DNA from: Jeongeupia sp. HS-3
Lineage (GTDB): Bacteria > Pseudomonadota > Gammaproteobacteria > Burkholderiales > Chitinibacteraceae
Length of the DNA: 64,000 nucleotides
Assembly (NCBI RefSeq): GCF_015140455.1
Contig: NZ_AP024094.1
Span: 2,170,001-2,234,000, forward strand
Direction of reading: 5' to 3'
Part shown: positions 1-10,828 of the stretch, in pieces
Numbering within the stretch: position 1 is the first letter of the stretch
Layout: each line of letters starts with the position of its first letter
Position numbers and translations under genes: made by a program
Notes under the pieces: generated by a model
Database searches by the model: none
The model's input: only the letters and a program-made list of their open reading frames with translations
Told to the model about the DNA's origin: nothing

Positions 1-1033
<1,033 letters not shown>

Positions 1034-1260
1034 AATCACTGAATAATTGCGCACTTGCGTTAACTCAAAAAAACTCACCCAACCACCGAAGCAGTCAGAT
1101 TTACTTTCTATCATCTAAGTGCAAGTACTTGATGCACTCATCAAGCACTCACACTCATCGGCTGTAATTTGTTAAAGATCGCTTGCTTCTGAACACTTCG
1201 CTCGGTAAACTCGGCGGGTTTCGCTTCGTTTCTTTCGCTGCGTCATCAGCAGAGAACGCA
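1034..1260 (-). other. rRNA operon leader (5' external spacer)
   Basis: This non-coding stretch lies between the mature 16S end and the proposed rrn promoter. It holds the boxA-like antitermination site at 1169-1180 and presumably the upstream half of the 16S processing stem. Short open frames across it are chance. Confidence 0.75.
1169..1180 (-). promoter_or_regulatory. boxA antitermination element of the rrn leader
   Basis: On the minus strand this reads GATCTTTAACAA, close to the bacterial boxA consensus TGCTCTTTAACA bound by NusB-NusE. It lies about 135 bp upstream of the 16S 5' end, where rrn leaders carry boxA. Confidence 0.75.
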
Positions 1261-1289
1261 ACTTTAAGCACTTCCCTCTCCTGCGTCAA
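1261..1289 (-). promoter_or_regulatory. probable rrn promoter
   Basis: Minus strand: TTGACG (1289-1284), a 17 bp spacer, TAAAGT (1266-1261), followed by GC-rich sequence of the kind seen in stringently controlled promoters. Transcription would begin near 1254, leaving a leader of about 220 nt. AT-rich sequence lies just upstream of the -35. Other weaker promoters up to about 1440 are possible. Confidence 0.6.
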
Positions 1290-1500
1290 CACCTCCTCGC
1301 AACAAATTCGCAACCAAGGCGTTAAGCCACTGATCGGACAGCGAATTTTTACTGCACCCAAATCCCACTCTTTCGCACCACCCGGCAAACCCCACCGCCA
1401 AAGCTGACAAAACAAGACCAATGGCATAAAAATCGTCAGCATTCGGCCGGATGGCGGGCGGTTTTCGGCGGCGGCGCCCCATCAGTGGCGCAAAAGACTA

Positions 1501-1526
1501 AACGGGCGGCCCTTGGGCCGCCCGTT
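1501..1526. terminator. strong inverted repeat, terminator-like hairpin
   Basis: AACGGGCGGCCC and GGGCCGCCCGTT form a near-perfect hairpin around a very short loop. No good U-run follows on either strand: a T-rich stretch begins about 16 bp later on the plus side and a broken one on the minus side. It lies between the rrn promoter region and grxC and may insulate them. Confidence 0.45.
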
Positions 1527-1725
1527 CTCCTCTGACTGCCCCTCTTTTTTCCTGCAATCGCCTTATCAGCACCAACCAGCGTGCCTAAATCAATGCAAAG
1601 GATCTCACGCGCGCGATTATTTATATGCAAATTGTAGATCTACTAGCAGATCGATTTGCCGGGCGGGCTTGCAGTTCGGCCTGATGCCCTCATTTGGCTT
1701 GGATGTCCTCAGGAGTAGCTATTCA

Positions 1726-1986
1726 ATGCCCAAGGTAGTGATGTACAGCACCGCCGTCTGCCCGTATTGCGTGATGGCCGAGCGCCTGTTGCATGCGCGC
1801 GGCGTCGAGACGATCGAAAAAATCCGCATCGATCTCGATCCGGCCCAACGCGATGAGATGATGCAGAAAACAGGACGACGTACCGTGCCGCAGATCTATA
1901 TCGGCGATACGCATGTTGGCGGCTATGACGATCTGGCGGCGCTCGATCGCGCCGGCGGCTTGACGCCACTGCTCGAAGACAAATGA
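1726..1986 (+). CDS. grxC: glutaredoxin 3
   Basis: Glutathione-dependent dithiol oxidoreductase of the cytoplasm, 86 residues, the usual size for class I glutaredoxins. The CPYC active site is near residues 11-14. The TVP cis-proline motif and the GGYDD glutathione-binding motif follow in the expected places. The ATG at 1726 is chosen because AGGAGT at 1711-1716 is correctly spaced; the frame stays open upstream but that extension has no conserved character. It precedes secB and gpsA, a gene order common in beta- and gammaproteobacteria. A short palindrome (GTAGATCTAC) lies in the non-coding 1630s upstream. Confidence 0.95.
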   Translation: MPKVVMYSTAVCPYCVMAERLLHARGVETIEKIRIDLDPAQRDEMMQKTGRRTVPQIYIGDTHVGGYDDLAALDRAGGLTPLLEDK

Positions 1987-2087
1987 CCGTTGTGCTGCGC
2001 CAAGTGGCAGCGGCACTGGAATCGTGCGATGATTTCGCGCGCTGTTAACGCAATCAAACATACACCGTGACACCCAGGGAAGAAATC

Positions 2088-2570
2088 ATGAGCGAAGAAA
2101 ACCAAGCAGCGGAAAACCAGCCCGTTTTCGCGATCCAGAAGATCTATGTAAAGGATGTCTCGGTTGAATCGCCGAACGCGCCGCAAGCCTTCCTTGAGCA
2201 ACTGCAGCCTGAATTCAATATTCAGTTCCGCAACGAAGCCCGCGGCTTTGACAATGGCTTCTACGAAGTCAGCCTGACTGTCACCGCGCAAGCCCAGGTT
2301 GAAGACCGCACCGTGTTCCTGATCGAAGCCACCCAAGCGGGCCTGTTCCAGATCGAGCACGTGCCGGCCGAGGAAATGGATCCGCTGCTGGGTATTGGTG
2401 CCCCGAGCATTCTGTTCCCGTACCTGCGTGAAACCGTATCGGATCTGACCACCCGTGCAGGCTTCCCGCCGCTCTTGCTGCAGCCGATCAACTTCGAGGC
2501 GATCTATCTGCAGCAACGTGCACAGCAAGCGGCCCAGCAGCAGGCAGGTACTGAAGAAACCACGCACTAA
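2088..2570 (+). CDS. secB: protein-export chaperone SecB
   Basis: Tetrameric cytosolic chaperone that keeps preproteins unfolded and hands them to SecA. The 160-residue protein shows the family core: FAIQKIYVKD near the N-terminus, then FFxxV-like strands, the PxILFPYLRE block and the PxxLxPINFEAIY C-terminal block. The glutamine-rich acidic tail is typical. The start at 2088 follows a GGGAAG ribosome-binding site; an in-frame upstream extension is not conserved. It lies about 100 bp after grxC and is followed by two hairpins. Confidence 0.97.
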   Translation: MSEENQAAENQPVFAIQKIYVKDVSVESPNAPQAFLEQLQPEFNIQFRNEARGFDNGFYEVSLTVTAQAQVEDRTVFLIEATQAGLFQIEHVPAEEMDPLLGIGAPSILFPYLRETVSDLTTRAGFPPLLLQPINFEAIYLQQRAQQAAQQQAGTEETTH

Positions 2571-2581
2571 ACGTGCGCCGT

Positions 2582-2640
2582 GCCTGCCGCGTTTGCGGCA
2601 GGCCGAAACCGACGCGCCGTGGCTTTTCCACGGCGCGTTG
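2582..2640 (+). terminator. tandem hairpins after secB
   Basis: GCCTGCCGC/GCGGCAGGC (2582-2602) and ACGCGCCGTGG/CCACGGCGCGT (2612-2638) form two strong stems directly after secB, with a short T-containing tract (TTGTCATTT) after the second. This is likely the grxC-secB terminator, though the U-run is imperfect. Confidence 0.6.
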
Positions 2641-2711
2641 TCATTTGTGCGTACGACGTACCGGTGGCCGCCAGCGCAGTCGGCTATATCGGTATCTTGG
2701 AGGAAGAACTG

Positions 2712-3704
2712 ATGAAACTTGCCGTACTCGGCGCGGGTGCCTGGGGCACTGCACTGGCGATACGCTTTGCCGAACAATGCGACGTGACGCTATGGAGTCG
2801 CGATGTCGACCAGATCGACACCATGCGGACCGAGCGCACCAATCCGCGTTACCTGCCCGACGCGCCGTTTCCGCGCTCGCTCGCGGTCAGCGCCTCGCTG
2901 GCCGAAACCGTCGACGCTGCCGATTGCATTCTGATCGTGACTCCCATGTCCGGCCTGCGCGGCACCTTGCGCGCACTGCGGGAACTCGGCGCGACCGCGC
3001 CGGTGCTGTGGGCGTGCAAGGGGCTTGAAGCCGGGACGATGAAGTTTCCGCACGAAGTGGCCGCCGAAGAGATGGATCCGACGGTGCCGCGCGGCATGCT
3101 CTCGGGGCCAAGCTTTGCGCAGGAAGTCGCCAAGGGCCTGCCCGGCGCAGTGACAATTGCCGCGACCGATGCCGACTTTGCCCGCCGTATCGTCGAAGCG
3201 CTGAACACCACGGTGCTGCGACTTTACGCCAGCGACGATCTGATCGGCGTTGAAATCGGCGCGGCGGTAAAGAATGTGCTGGCGATCGCCGCTGGCGTCT
3301 GCGATGGCCTCGGCTACGGCCTGAACGCCCGCGCGGCGCTGCTGACGCGTGGCCTCGCCGAGATGAGCCGCTTTGGCGCTGCGCTGGGCGCACGGGCCGA
3401 AACCTTTATGGGTCTCGCCGGCATCGGCGATCTGCTGCTGACCGCAACCGGCGATTTGTCCCGCAACCGCCGGGTCGGGCTCAAGCTCGCCGAGGGGCTG
3501 ACGCTGGATCAGGCGCTCGCCAGCCTCGGCCACGTCGCCGAAGGCGTGCCAACGGCGCGCGAAGTGCACCGCCAGGCACAGGCGCTGGGCGTCGACATGC
3601 CGATCACCGCAGCGGTCTGTCGTCTCTTGTTCGACGGCGCAACCGTGCCGGAGATCGTCAATACCTTGATGGAGCGTGCCCCGAAAATGGAAGCGCCACG
3701 GTGA
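2712..3704 (+). CDS. gpsA: glycerol-3-phosphate dehydrogenase [NAD(P)+]
   Basis: Makes sn-glycerol 3-phosphate from dihydroxyacetone phosphate for phospholipid synthesis, in the cytoplasm. The 330 residues match the family. The Rossmann motif [10 protein letters not shown] lies at residues 7-16, a GPSFAQE block follows, then the catalytic-lysine block [10 protein letters not shown] and the [10 protein letters not shown] helix. ATG 2712 is preceded by GGAGGAAG at 2699-2706; the frame is open further upstream through the secB hairpins, which is not coding. Its stop overlaps the GTG start of the next gene by 4 bp. Confidence 0.97.
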   Translation: MKLAVLGAGAWGTALAIRFAEQCDVTLWSRDVDQIDTMRTERTNPRYLPDAPFPRSLAVSASLAETVDAADCILIVTPMSGLRGTLRALRELGATAPVLWACKGLEAGTMKFPHEVAAEEMDPTVPRGMLSGPSFAQEVAKGLPGAVTIAATDADFARRIVEALNTTVLRLYASDDLIGVEIGAAVKNVLAIAAGVCDGLGYGLNARAALLTRGLAEMSRFGAALGARAETFMGLAGIGDLLLTATGDLSRNRRVGLKLAEGLTLDQALASLGHVAEGVPTAREVHRQAQALGVDMPITAAVCRLLFDGATVPEIVNTLMERAPKMEAPR

Positions 3705-4432
3705 AACTGCGCTATGCGCTGCTCTCGGACATCCACGGCAACCTCGCCGCGCTCGATGCCGTGCTCGCCGATCTGGCCGACTGGCCCGAGGCGACCATGC
3801 TCGAACTTGGCGACACGCTGTACGGGCCGCTCGATCCGCGCGGTACCTGGCTGCGTTTGCTGGAGGAATCCGAGTCGCGGCGCGTGATCGGCATCAACGG
3901 CAATCAGGATAGAGAAGTCATTGCTCGCCTGCCGTCGGCGACGATGGACTACGTTCACGAGCAGCTCGGCAGCGTCGGCGTCGAATGGTTAAGACGGCGG
4001 CCTGCGAACGTGCTGGTCGATAACCTCGTCTACATCTGCCACGGCAAGCCGGGTGACGATGGCCGCTACTGGCTGGAAGACCTTGACGCCGGGCTGCGCG
4101 CGCTCGGCGATATCAACGCCGACGCCGCCGGTATCGCCGCCGAAGTGCTGGTGTGCGGCCACAGCCATATTCCACGGGCGATTACGCTGCCGGATGGGCG
4201 CATGATCATCAATCCCGGCAGTGTCGGCCTGCCGGCGTTCCGCGATCAACACCCGACCCATGCGATGCAGACCGGTGCGCCACTGGCGCGCTATGCGCGG
4301 ATCGAAGCCACCGACAGAGGCTGGCTGATCGATCACCGGGCGATTCCGTATGACCACGAATTGGCGGTCGAGCAGGCGCTGGATCGCGACCGGCTCGACT
4401 GGGCCCAATGGCTCTCCTCCGGCTGGGCGTAG
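3701..4432 (+). CDS. metallophosphoesterase family protein
   Basis: Calcineurin-like phosphoesterase of 243 residues. The metal-binding motifs appear in order: SDIHGN (residues 9-14), GD near 38, GNQD near 67 (commonly GNHD/E), the HG motif, and CGHSH near 151. Related proteins act on phosphodiesters or small nucleotides; the substrate cannot be read from sequence. It starts at a GTG overlapping the gpsA stop (GTGA), so it is probably translationally coupled. The stop codon touches the palindromic element at 4432-4545. Confidence 0.85.
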   Translation: MKLRYALLSDIHGNLAALDAVLADLADWPEATMLELGDTLYGPLDPRGTWLRLLEESESRRVIGINGNQDREVIARLPSATMDYVHEQLGSVGVEWLRRRPANVLVDNLVYICHGKPGDDGRYWLEDLDAGLRALGDINADAAGIAAEVLVCGHSHIPRAITLPDGRMIINPGSVGLPAFRDQHPTHAMQTGAPLARYARIEATDRGWLIDHRAIPYDHELAVEQALDRDRLDWAQWLSSGWA

Positions 4433-4545
4433 CGCGACCAACAAAATCCTGCTGGCTGCGTTGTGCTCGCTTGCCGTACTCGTTTGTACTGTCTGCGCTT
4501 CGCACGCCTTGCCAGCACCGCTGCGCTGGATTTTGTTAGTCGCGC
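4432..4545. repeat. multi-stem palindromic intergenic element A
   Basis: A 114 bp element with 18 bp terminal inverted repeats (4432-4449 and 4528-4545, one mismatch). Inside is a second 7 bp stem (GCCAGCA/TGCTGGC), and in the centre, on the minus strand, the core GCAGACAGTACAA..GTACGGCAAGCG. The same core recurs on the plus strand at about 10770-10795. It fills the gap between the convergent phosphoesterase and bioH genes. A further short inverted repeat, GTTCGT/ACGAAC, lies at 4570-4595. The rest of 4546-4662 shows nothing recognisable. Confidence 0.7.
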
Positions 4546-4662
4546 ACGCCTTCATCAGACGCCGACGATGTTCGTCCCATCGGGCGAAAACGAACTGGCT
4601 CGCTCGCCCACTACGATGGATTCGAACGCTCAGCCAACCGCGTCTCCGCGCAACGATCACAT

Positions 4663-5430
4663 TTAAATCGAAGCCAGAAACCGCCGCTGCGCCGAAACGA
4701 ATGCGTCGCGATGCGAGATGAAGGGCACATGCGCCGCGCTGCGATGGACGATCAGTTCGGCCTGCGGCAGCGCTTGCGCCAGCCAGGCGCCGGCCGGTAG
4801 CGGCGTCAGCGTATCGCGGTCGCCGAATTGCAGCAGCACCGGTAGCGTCAGGCGGCCGATGTCGGCGCGCAGATCGGTGTCGCGCAGGATCGCCAAGCCC
4901 TCGCTCAGTGCCGCCAGACCCGGTTCGCCATGCTCGAACAGCTCGTCCCCCAGACGCCGGGCAACCGCGCGCGCCGCGTCGTCGCCCATCGCCTGCAGGC
5001 TGATAAAGCGCTTGAGCGTCCCGCGCCAGTCGTCCTGCAGGCTGGCGGCAAACTGCGCCAGCGTCTTTTCCGGCATCGCACTGCGCCAGTCGGGGCGCTG
5101 CATGAAGCAGGGGCTGGATGCGACCAAGGTCAGCGAGCGCAGCTTGTCGGGCGACCTTGCCGCCCATGCCGCCGCGACCGCGCCGCCCAGACTCCAGCCG
5201 ACCACGTGCACCGGATACGGAAATGCCGCGTCGAGCGCATCGACCATCATCGCCAGCGACAATGCCTCGTCGGTCCCGCTGCGGCCATGGCCGGGCAGGT
5301 CGACCAGATGGTGGCAAGCCTCATCGACCAGCCCGCTGACGCTATCGCGCCAGACGGCGCCGTTCATTGCCCAGCCGTGCAGCCAGACGACGTCGTCGCC
5401 GCGTCCGAGCGTATCGAAGTACAGATTCAT
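4663..5430 (-). CDS. bioH: pimeloyl-[acyl-carrier protein] methyl ester esterase BioH
   Basis: Alpha/beta hydrolase of 255 residues that frees pimeloyl-ACP from its methyl ester, closing the BioC-BioH route to the pimelate moiety of biotin. Seen: an HGWAMN oxyanion region near residue 16, the nucleophile elbow GWSLGG near 80, the acid in FGDRDTLTP near 200 and the histidine in SAAHVPF near 230. Its ATG overlaps the bioF stop as ATGA, so the two are co-translated. bioC is not in the window. Generic alpha/beta hydrolases look similar; position behind bioF makes BioH likely. Confidence 0.9.
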   Translation of the reverse strand: MNLYFDTLGRGDDVVWLHGWAMNGAVWRDSVSGLVDEACHHLVDLPGHGRSGTDEALSLAMMVDALDAAFPYPVHVVGWSLGGAVAAAWAARSPDKLRSLTLVASSPCFMQRPDWRSAMPEKTLAQFAASLQDDWRGTLKRFISLQAMGDDAARAVARRLGDELFEHGEPGLAALSEGLAILRDTDLRADIGRLTLPVLLQFGDRDTLTPLPAGAWLAQALPQAELIVHRSAAHVPFISHRDAFVSAQRRFLASI

Positions 5431-6578
5431 TTCACGTGCCCATTGAGTAAACCGGCCAGATCGGCGCCTAGCTTGGCAACGTCGGCGGCCATGTGTGCAG
5501 CGGAAAGGCAGATGCGCAGCCGTGGCGTCGGCACCGTCGGCGGCCGGATCGCCGCGACCCAGTGGCCGGCGTCGCGCAGTCCGTCGGCCAGCGCCAGGGC
5601 CACGGCGCTGTCGGCGACGAGCAGCGGCTGGATCGGCGTGTGTGATGGCAATAGTTGTGCCGGCGTCGACACCAGCGCAGCACGCAGGGTTGCGATATGT
5701 TCGTTCAGCCGCTCGCGGCGCCAGCCCTCGCGTTCGATCAGATCGACACTGACCAGCACCGCTTCGGCCAGCAGCGCCGGCGCGGCGGTGGTGTAGATGT
5801 AGGGCCGGGCCGTGTTGACCAGGTAGTCGATCACCACCGGCTCGGCCGCAATGAAGGCACCGGCCACGCCGGCGGCCTTGCCGAGCGTCGCCATATAAAT
5901 CAGCCGTGGCGAATCGATGCCGACCGCGCTGCCGCGGCCCTCGCCGAGTACGCCGAAACCGTGCGCATCGTCGGCATAGACCCAAGCATCGTAGCGCTCG
6001 GCCAGCCGGATGATCTCGGCCAGCGGCGCGCAATCGCCGTCCATGCTGAAGACCGCGTCGACGACGATCAGCCGGCGTCGGGCGTCGGTGGTCGCCAGCA
6101 GACGTTCGAGCTGTTCGAGATCGTTATGGGCAAAGCGCTTGAATGCGGCATTCGACAATTGGCACGCGTCGTTCAGCGAAGCGTGGTTGAGCTTGTCGGC
6201 AAAGATCGCGTCGCCACGGCCAACGAGCGCGGTGACGGCGGCGAGATTGGCCATATAGCCGGTCGCCAGCGACAGCGCCGCCGGCTTGCCGACGAAGGCC
6301 GCCAGCCGCGTTTCCATCGCCTCGTGCGCGGCGGTATGACCGCAGACCAGATGCGATGCACCGCTGCCGACGCCCCAGCGCGCCGCTCCCGCTTGTGCCG
6401 CGGCGACGATGTCGGGATGGTTGGCAAGGCCGAGGTAGTCGTTGCTGCAGAAGTTGGCCAGCCGCCGACCATCGACGTCGATCTGCGCACCTTGCGGCCC
6501 CTGCACGATGCGGCGCTGCCGGTACAGGTGCGTGGCGCGACGGGCGTCGAGATCGGCGGCGAGAGCGGTGAAAGGCAT
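5427..6578 (-). CDS. bioF: 8-amino-7-oxononanoate synthase
   Basis: PLP enzyme that condenses pimeloyl-ACP with alanine in biotin synthesis. The 383 residues match BioF. Visible are the CSNDYLGLANHP N-terminal block, GVGSGASHLVCG, the DDAHGFGVLGE cofactor-binding block near residue 200 and the PLP lysine in ATLGKAAGVAG near 232. It is the first gene of a bioF-bioH pair on the minus strand. About 40 bp separate it from the end of the dctD-like gene on the same strand, so it may also receive read-through from that operon. Confidence 0.97.
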   Translation of the reverse strand: MPFTALAADLDARRATHLYRQRRIVQGPQGAQIDVDGRRLANFCSNDYLGLANHPDIVAAAQAGAARWGVGSGASHLVCGHTAAHEAMETRLAAFVGKPAALSLATGYMANLAAVTALVGRGDAIFADKLNHASLNDACQLSNAAFKRFAHNDLEQLERLLATTDARRRLIVVDAVFSMDGDCAPLAEIIRLAERYDAWVYADDAHGFGVLGEGRGSAVGIDSPRLIYMATLGKAAGVAGAFIAAEPVVIDYLVNTARPYIYTTAAPALLAEAVLVSVDLIEREGWRRERLNEHIATLRAALVSTPAQLLPSHTPIQPLLVADSAVALALADGLRDAGHWVAAIRPPTVPTPRLRICLSAAHMAADVAKLGADLAGLLNGHVK

Positions 6579-6617
6579 GGCGGCTACGGCGAAGAGTGAG
6601 CCGGCGATTGTAACGCG

Positions 6618-7931
6618 CTACTCGCTGTCGCGACCCAGGCCATAGCGCTTGATCTTGTCATACAGCGTCTTGCGCGGCATGCCGAGCGAGACGCTGGCGG
6701 CGCTGACCTGGCCGCCGGCGCGCTGCATCGCGTCGTCGATCAGATTGCGCTCGAAACGTTCGACCAGCGCCGGCAGATCGAGCGGCACTTCGCTCGCCGG
6801 CGCATCGTCGAGCAGGCCGAGCACGAAGCGGTCGGCGACGTTGCGCAGCTCGCGCACATTGCCATCCCAGCCGTGCAGCATCAGCTCGCGCACCCGGCCC
6901 TGCGAGACGATCGGCGCCGGCCGGTGATAGCGCAGCGCCGCCTGCAGCACGAAATGCTCGAACAGCAGCGGAATATCCTCGCAGCGCTCGCGCAGCGGCG
7001 ACAGGTTCAAGGTCACCACATTGAGCCGGTAATACAGATCGAGGCGGAACTTGCCCTGCTCGCTCAGCTGCTTGAGATCGCACTTGGTCGCGGTGACGAT
7101 GCGGCAATCGACCGGAATCACCTCGTTGCCGCCAACGCGCTCCAGCTCGCGTTCCTGCAGCACCCGCAGCAGCTTCACTTGCAGCGCCAGCGGCATGCTC
7201 TCGATTTCGTCGAGAAACAGCGTGCCGCCGCTGGCGTATTCGATCTTGCCGATGCGCCGTTTGGCCGCGCCGGTGAACGCGCCGGCCTCATGGCCGAAGA
7301 TTTCGCTCTCGAACAGCTGTTCGGGCAAGGCGCCGCAATTGAGCGCGACAAAGGGCTTGTCGGCGCGATCGCTGTAACGGTGCAGGCAGCGCGCGACCAG
7401 CTCCTTGCCGGTGCCGGTTTCGCCGAACACCAGCACGTCGGCATCGGTCGAAGCGAGGTCGGTGATCCGTCGCCGCAGTTGTTCGATGCTCGGCCCCTTG
7501 CCGAGCAGCGTCGCCTCGATACCGCTGCGGCGTTGCAGCTCGCGGCGCAGCTGGCGGTTTTCCAGCACCAGCGTGCGTTTTTCGATCGCCCGCCGCACCA
7601 CTTCGATCAATTGCTCGGACGAGAACGGCTTTTCGATGAAGTCGTACGCACCGGCGCGCATCGCCTGCACCGCCATCGCCACATCGCCGTGCCCAGTGAC
7701 CAGCACCACCGGCAGTTCCGGATCCTGCGCCACGCTGCGCGCCAAAAATTGCAGGCCGTCGATGCCGGGCAGGCGCACATCGCACACGATCACGCCGGGG
7801 AAGTTGGCCTGCAGCAGCGGCAGCGCCGATTCGGCGTCGGCCAGTCCTTCCACATTGAACCCCGCCAGGTTCAGCGTCTGGCAGCTGGCGTGGCGGATCA
7901 TTTCCTCGTCGTCGATAAACAGCACTTTCAT
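6618..7931 (-). CDS. sigma-54-dependent response regulator, DctD-like
   Basis: NtrC-family activator of 437 residues. The receiver domain (about 1-120) has the acidic pair FIDDEE and phospho-acceptor Asp in CDVRLPG. The AAA+ domain (about 140-375) has Walker A GETGTGKE, the sigma-54 loop GAFTGA, Walker B GTLFLDEI and an R-finger region. A Fis-type helix-turn-helix ends the protein. ATG 7931 sits six bases after GAGGA; a TTG six bases upstream would abut that site and is rejected. It is the last gene of an operon with an ABC importer and a DctB-like kinase. Best family match is DctD, but context suggests it regulates the importer operon rather than C4-dicarboxylate uptake. Confidence 0.88.
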   Translation of the reverse strand: MKVLFIDDEEMIRHASCQTLNLAGFNVEGLADAESALPLLQANFPGVIVCDVRLPGIDGLQFLARSVAQDPELPVVLVTGHGDVAMAVQAMRAGAYDFIEKPFSSEQLIEVVRRAIEKRTLVLENRQLRRELQRRSGIEATLLGKGPSIEQLRRRITDLASTDADVLVFGETGTGKELVARCLHRYSDRADKPFVALNCGALPEQLFESEIFGHEAGAFTGAAKRRIGKIEYASGGTLFLDEIESMPLALQVKLLRVLQERELERVGGNEVIPVDCRIVTATKCDLKQLSEQGKFRLDLYYRLNVVTLNLSPLRERCEDIPLLFEHFVLQAALRYHRPAPIVSQGRVRELMLHGWDGNVRELRNVADRFVLGLLDDAPASEVPLDLPALVERFERNLIDDAMQRAGGQVSAASVSLGMPRKTLYDKIKRYGLGRDSE

Positions 7932-7942
7932 GGCCAATCCTC

Positions 7943-8077
7943 AGAAGCTGTGATGATTTTGCTGCGCACCGCTGATCGGCGCTCATGCGCTGCTCGGCGT
8001 CCTCATTGACCCAATGTCAACTCCGGCGCCTGTGCTGCTCGTCACCCCGCTGAGCGCCGCTCGCGACAAATCCTCAA
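7943..8077. repeat. multi-stem palindromic intergenic element D (dctB-dctD gap)
   Basis: The 153 bp gap between the kinase and regulator genes folds around a perfect hairpin TTGAC-CCAAT-GTCAA (8006-8020), enclosed by GGCGCTCA (7978-7985) and TGAGCGCC (8051-8058). A weaker outer pairing extends to about 7943 and 8077. On the minus strand the centre is followed by CAATGAGGACGCCGAG. Element C at 47735-47828 has the similar CCATGAGGATTGCGAAG on the plus strand. Confidence 0.55.
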
Positions 8078-8084
8078 CAACTTC

Positions 8085-9913
8085 TCAAGGCTTCCAGGCG
8101 ACGGCCGACAGCTCGACCTCGAAATATGCGCCGCCTTCGGGCCGGTTACCGGCGGTGAGGCGGCCGCCGAAATCGCGGACGATGGACAGCGAAATCGCCA
8201 AGCCGAGGCCCAGGCCTTCGCTGTCGGACTTGGTGGTAAAGAACGGGTCGAAGATCACCGGCAGCTGCGCCTCGGCTATGCCCGGGCCGTTGTCGGCGAT
8301 GGTGATCCTGACCAGATCGCCCAACTGGCACACATCGACGCTTATCGCCGGTTGCCGCGACGTTTGCACCGCGTCGAGCGCGTTGCGCAACAAATTGATC
8401 AGCACCTGTTCCAGCCGCACCAGATTGCCCGAGACGCGCAAGTCCTGATCGCCCTGATGGATCTCCAGCCGCACCTGCTGCTGGCGCACACGCTGTTCGA
8501 GCAGCAGCAGGGCATGGGTGATCGCCGCATGCACCAGCACCGGTTCGACCTTGCCGTCGCTCTTGCGCGCGAACGAGCGCAACTGGCCGGTGATCTTGCC
8601 CATCCGTTCGGTCAGTTGGGCGATAAAGCCGAGGTTGCGGCGCACTTCGTCGTCATTGCCGCGATCGAGGAGCTGGCGTGCGTTCTCGGCCAGCGAACGC
8701 ATCGCCGTCAACGGCTGGTTCAGCTCGTGCGTCACCCCGGCGGCCATTTGTCCGAGCACCGCCAGCTTGCCGGCCTGGATCAGCTCGTTCTGTGCGGCGC
8801 GCAGATTGGTTTCCGAGCGGGTGCGCTCGGCGATCTCGCGTTGCAGTTTGACATTGGTATCGACCAGATCGCGGGTGCGCTCGGCCACCTTGTGTTCGAG
8901 TTCGTCGTGCGCCTGCTTCAGCGCGGCGCTGGCGAGCAGATTGTCGCGGATGCGCCGCCGGCGCTGGCGCCAGAACAGCAGCCACGACAACAGCGCCAGC
9001 AGACCGAGCCCGCTGCCGATCACGCTGTTGCGCACCACACGCTGCACCGGTGCCAGATCGCTCAGCAGGATGATCTGCCAATCGAGATCGGGCAGCGCCT
9101 TGGTTTGCAACAGCACCTCGCTGCTGCGCTGCGCGGTACGCAGGCTGGCGCGCTCGGTGTCGGCGTCGATGCGCGAGCGCTGCGTCAGCCCCAGCGGCGG
9201 AAAGCTGGTGCGCCCGTACTGGTGCGTATCGGCGATGTAACGCAGCGTTTCGTCCGGCAGCGGCGTCAGGCTGTGCCATTTCCAGCCGGCGTCGGTCGAG
9301 AGGAAGGTCACGCCGTGGCGGTCGGCCACCAGCATGTGTTCGCCCCCGTCGCGCCAGTTACGCTCGAGCGCGTCGAGGCTGACCTTGGCGACGACGACGC
9401 CGATCACCTTGTTGCCATCCTGCACCGGATAGGAAAGAAAGTAACCCGGCAGGCGCGTGGTAAAACCGACACCGTAAAAACGCCCGGCATGGCCTTCGCG
9501 CGCCTGCAGGTAATACGGCCGGAACGCGTAGTTGTTGCCGACATAGCTCTGCGGCGTATCCCAGTTGCTGGCGGCGATCGCCTTGCCCTGCGCATCCAGC
9601 AGGTACAGCACCGACGCTTGCGCGCTGCGGTTGTTCACCACCAGATAGCGATTGACCTTGTCGATCAGCGCCGCATCGCCCGGCGCGCGCAGCAAGGCGG
9701 CCAGATCGGGATGGGTCGACAGCAGGAAGGGCAGATAGGCGTAACGATCGACCGCGTTGCGCAAGCTGCCGGCGTAGACATCGAGCCGATGCCGGCCGGC
9801 ATCGCGTACGCGCTCGGTCTCGCTACGCTCGCTCCACGCCGCGACCAGCCACAGCAGGCCGAGCGCGGCGCACAGCACCGCCAGCGAAACCAGAACGCGC
9901 GCCGGCCGCAACA

Positions 9914-9914
<1 letters not shown>
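8085..9914 (-). CDS. membrane sensor histidine kinase, DctB-like
   Basis: 609-residue inner-membrane kinase. A transmembrane helix (about residues 8-27) and a second one (about 290-315) bracket a periplasmic dCACHE-like sensor of the DctB kind (YAFRPYY and the GRFYGVG region). A coiled coil follows (about 330-385), then HisKA with the phospho-histidine in THELNQPLTAM near 405, then HATPase with NxxxNA, DNGPGI and the GLGLGLAIS G-box. Its ATG overlaps the ATPase stop by one base (TGATG), so it is coupled to the ABC genes. Likely partner is the regulator at 6618-7931. The ligand is unknown. Confidence 0.88.
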
Positions 9915-10708
<794 letters not shown>

Positions 10709-10734
10709 GATTCAAACCTTTGTTATTCCCGCGC

Positions 10735-10828
10735 GAATCCGGCCGAAGGCGCGAAGACGGGGTGCAGACAGTACAAGTGGTACGGCAAGCGCCGACGACA
10801 ACGCCATCGGCCGAATGCACACGGGAAT
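10735..10828. repeat. multi-stem palindromic intergenic element B (permease-ATPase gap)
   Basis: Terminal inverted repeats of 27 bp (10735-10761 and 10802-10828) match at 22 positions, for example CGGCCGAAGGCG against CGCCATCGGCCG. The centre, on the plus strand, has GCAGACAGTACAA..GTACGGCAAGCG, nearly identical to the core of element A, while the arms differ in sequence but still pair. The element begins exactly at the permease stop codon and lies within the operon. Confidence 0.68.

Noticed and set aside
4432-4545. Element A as an integron attC site or insertion sequence
   Set aside because: No integrase or transposase is near, and no GTTRRRY core or target duplication is visible. It fits a REP/MITE-like structured element better.
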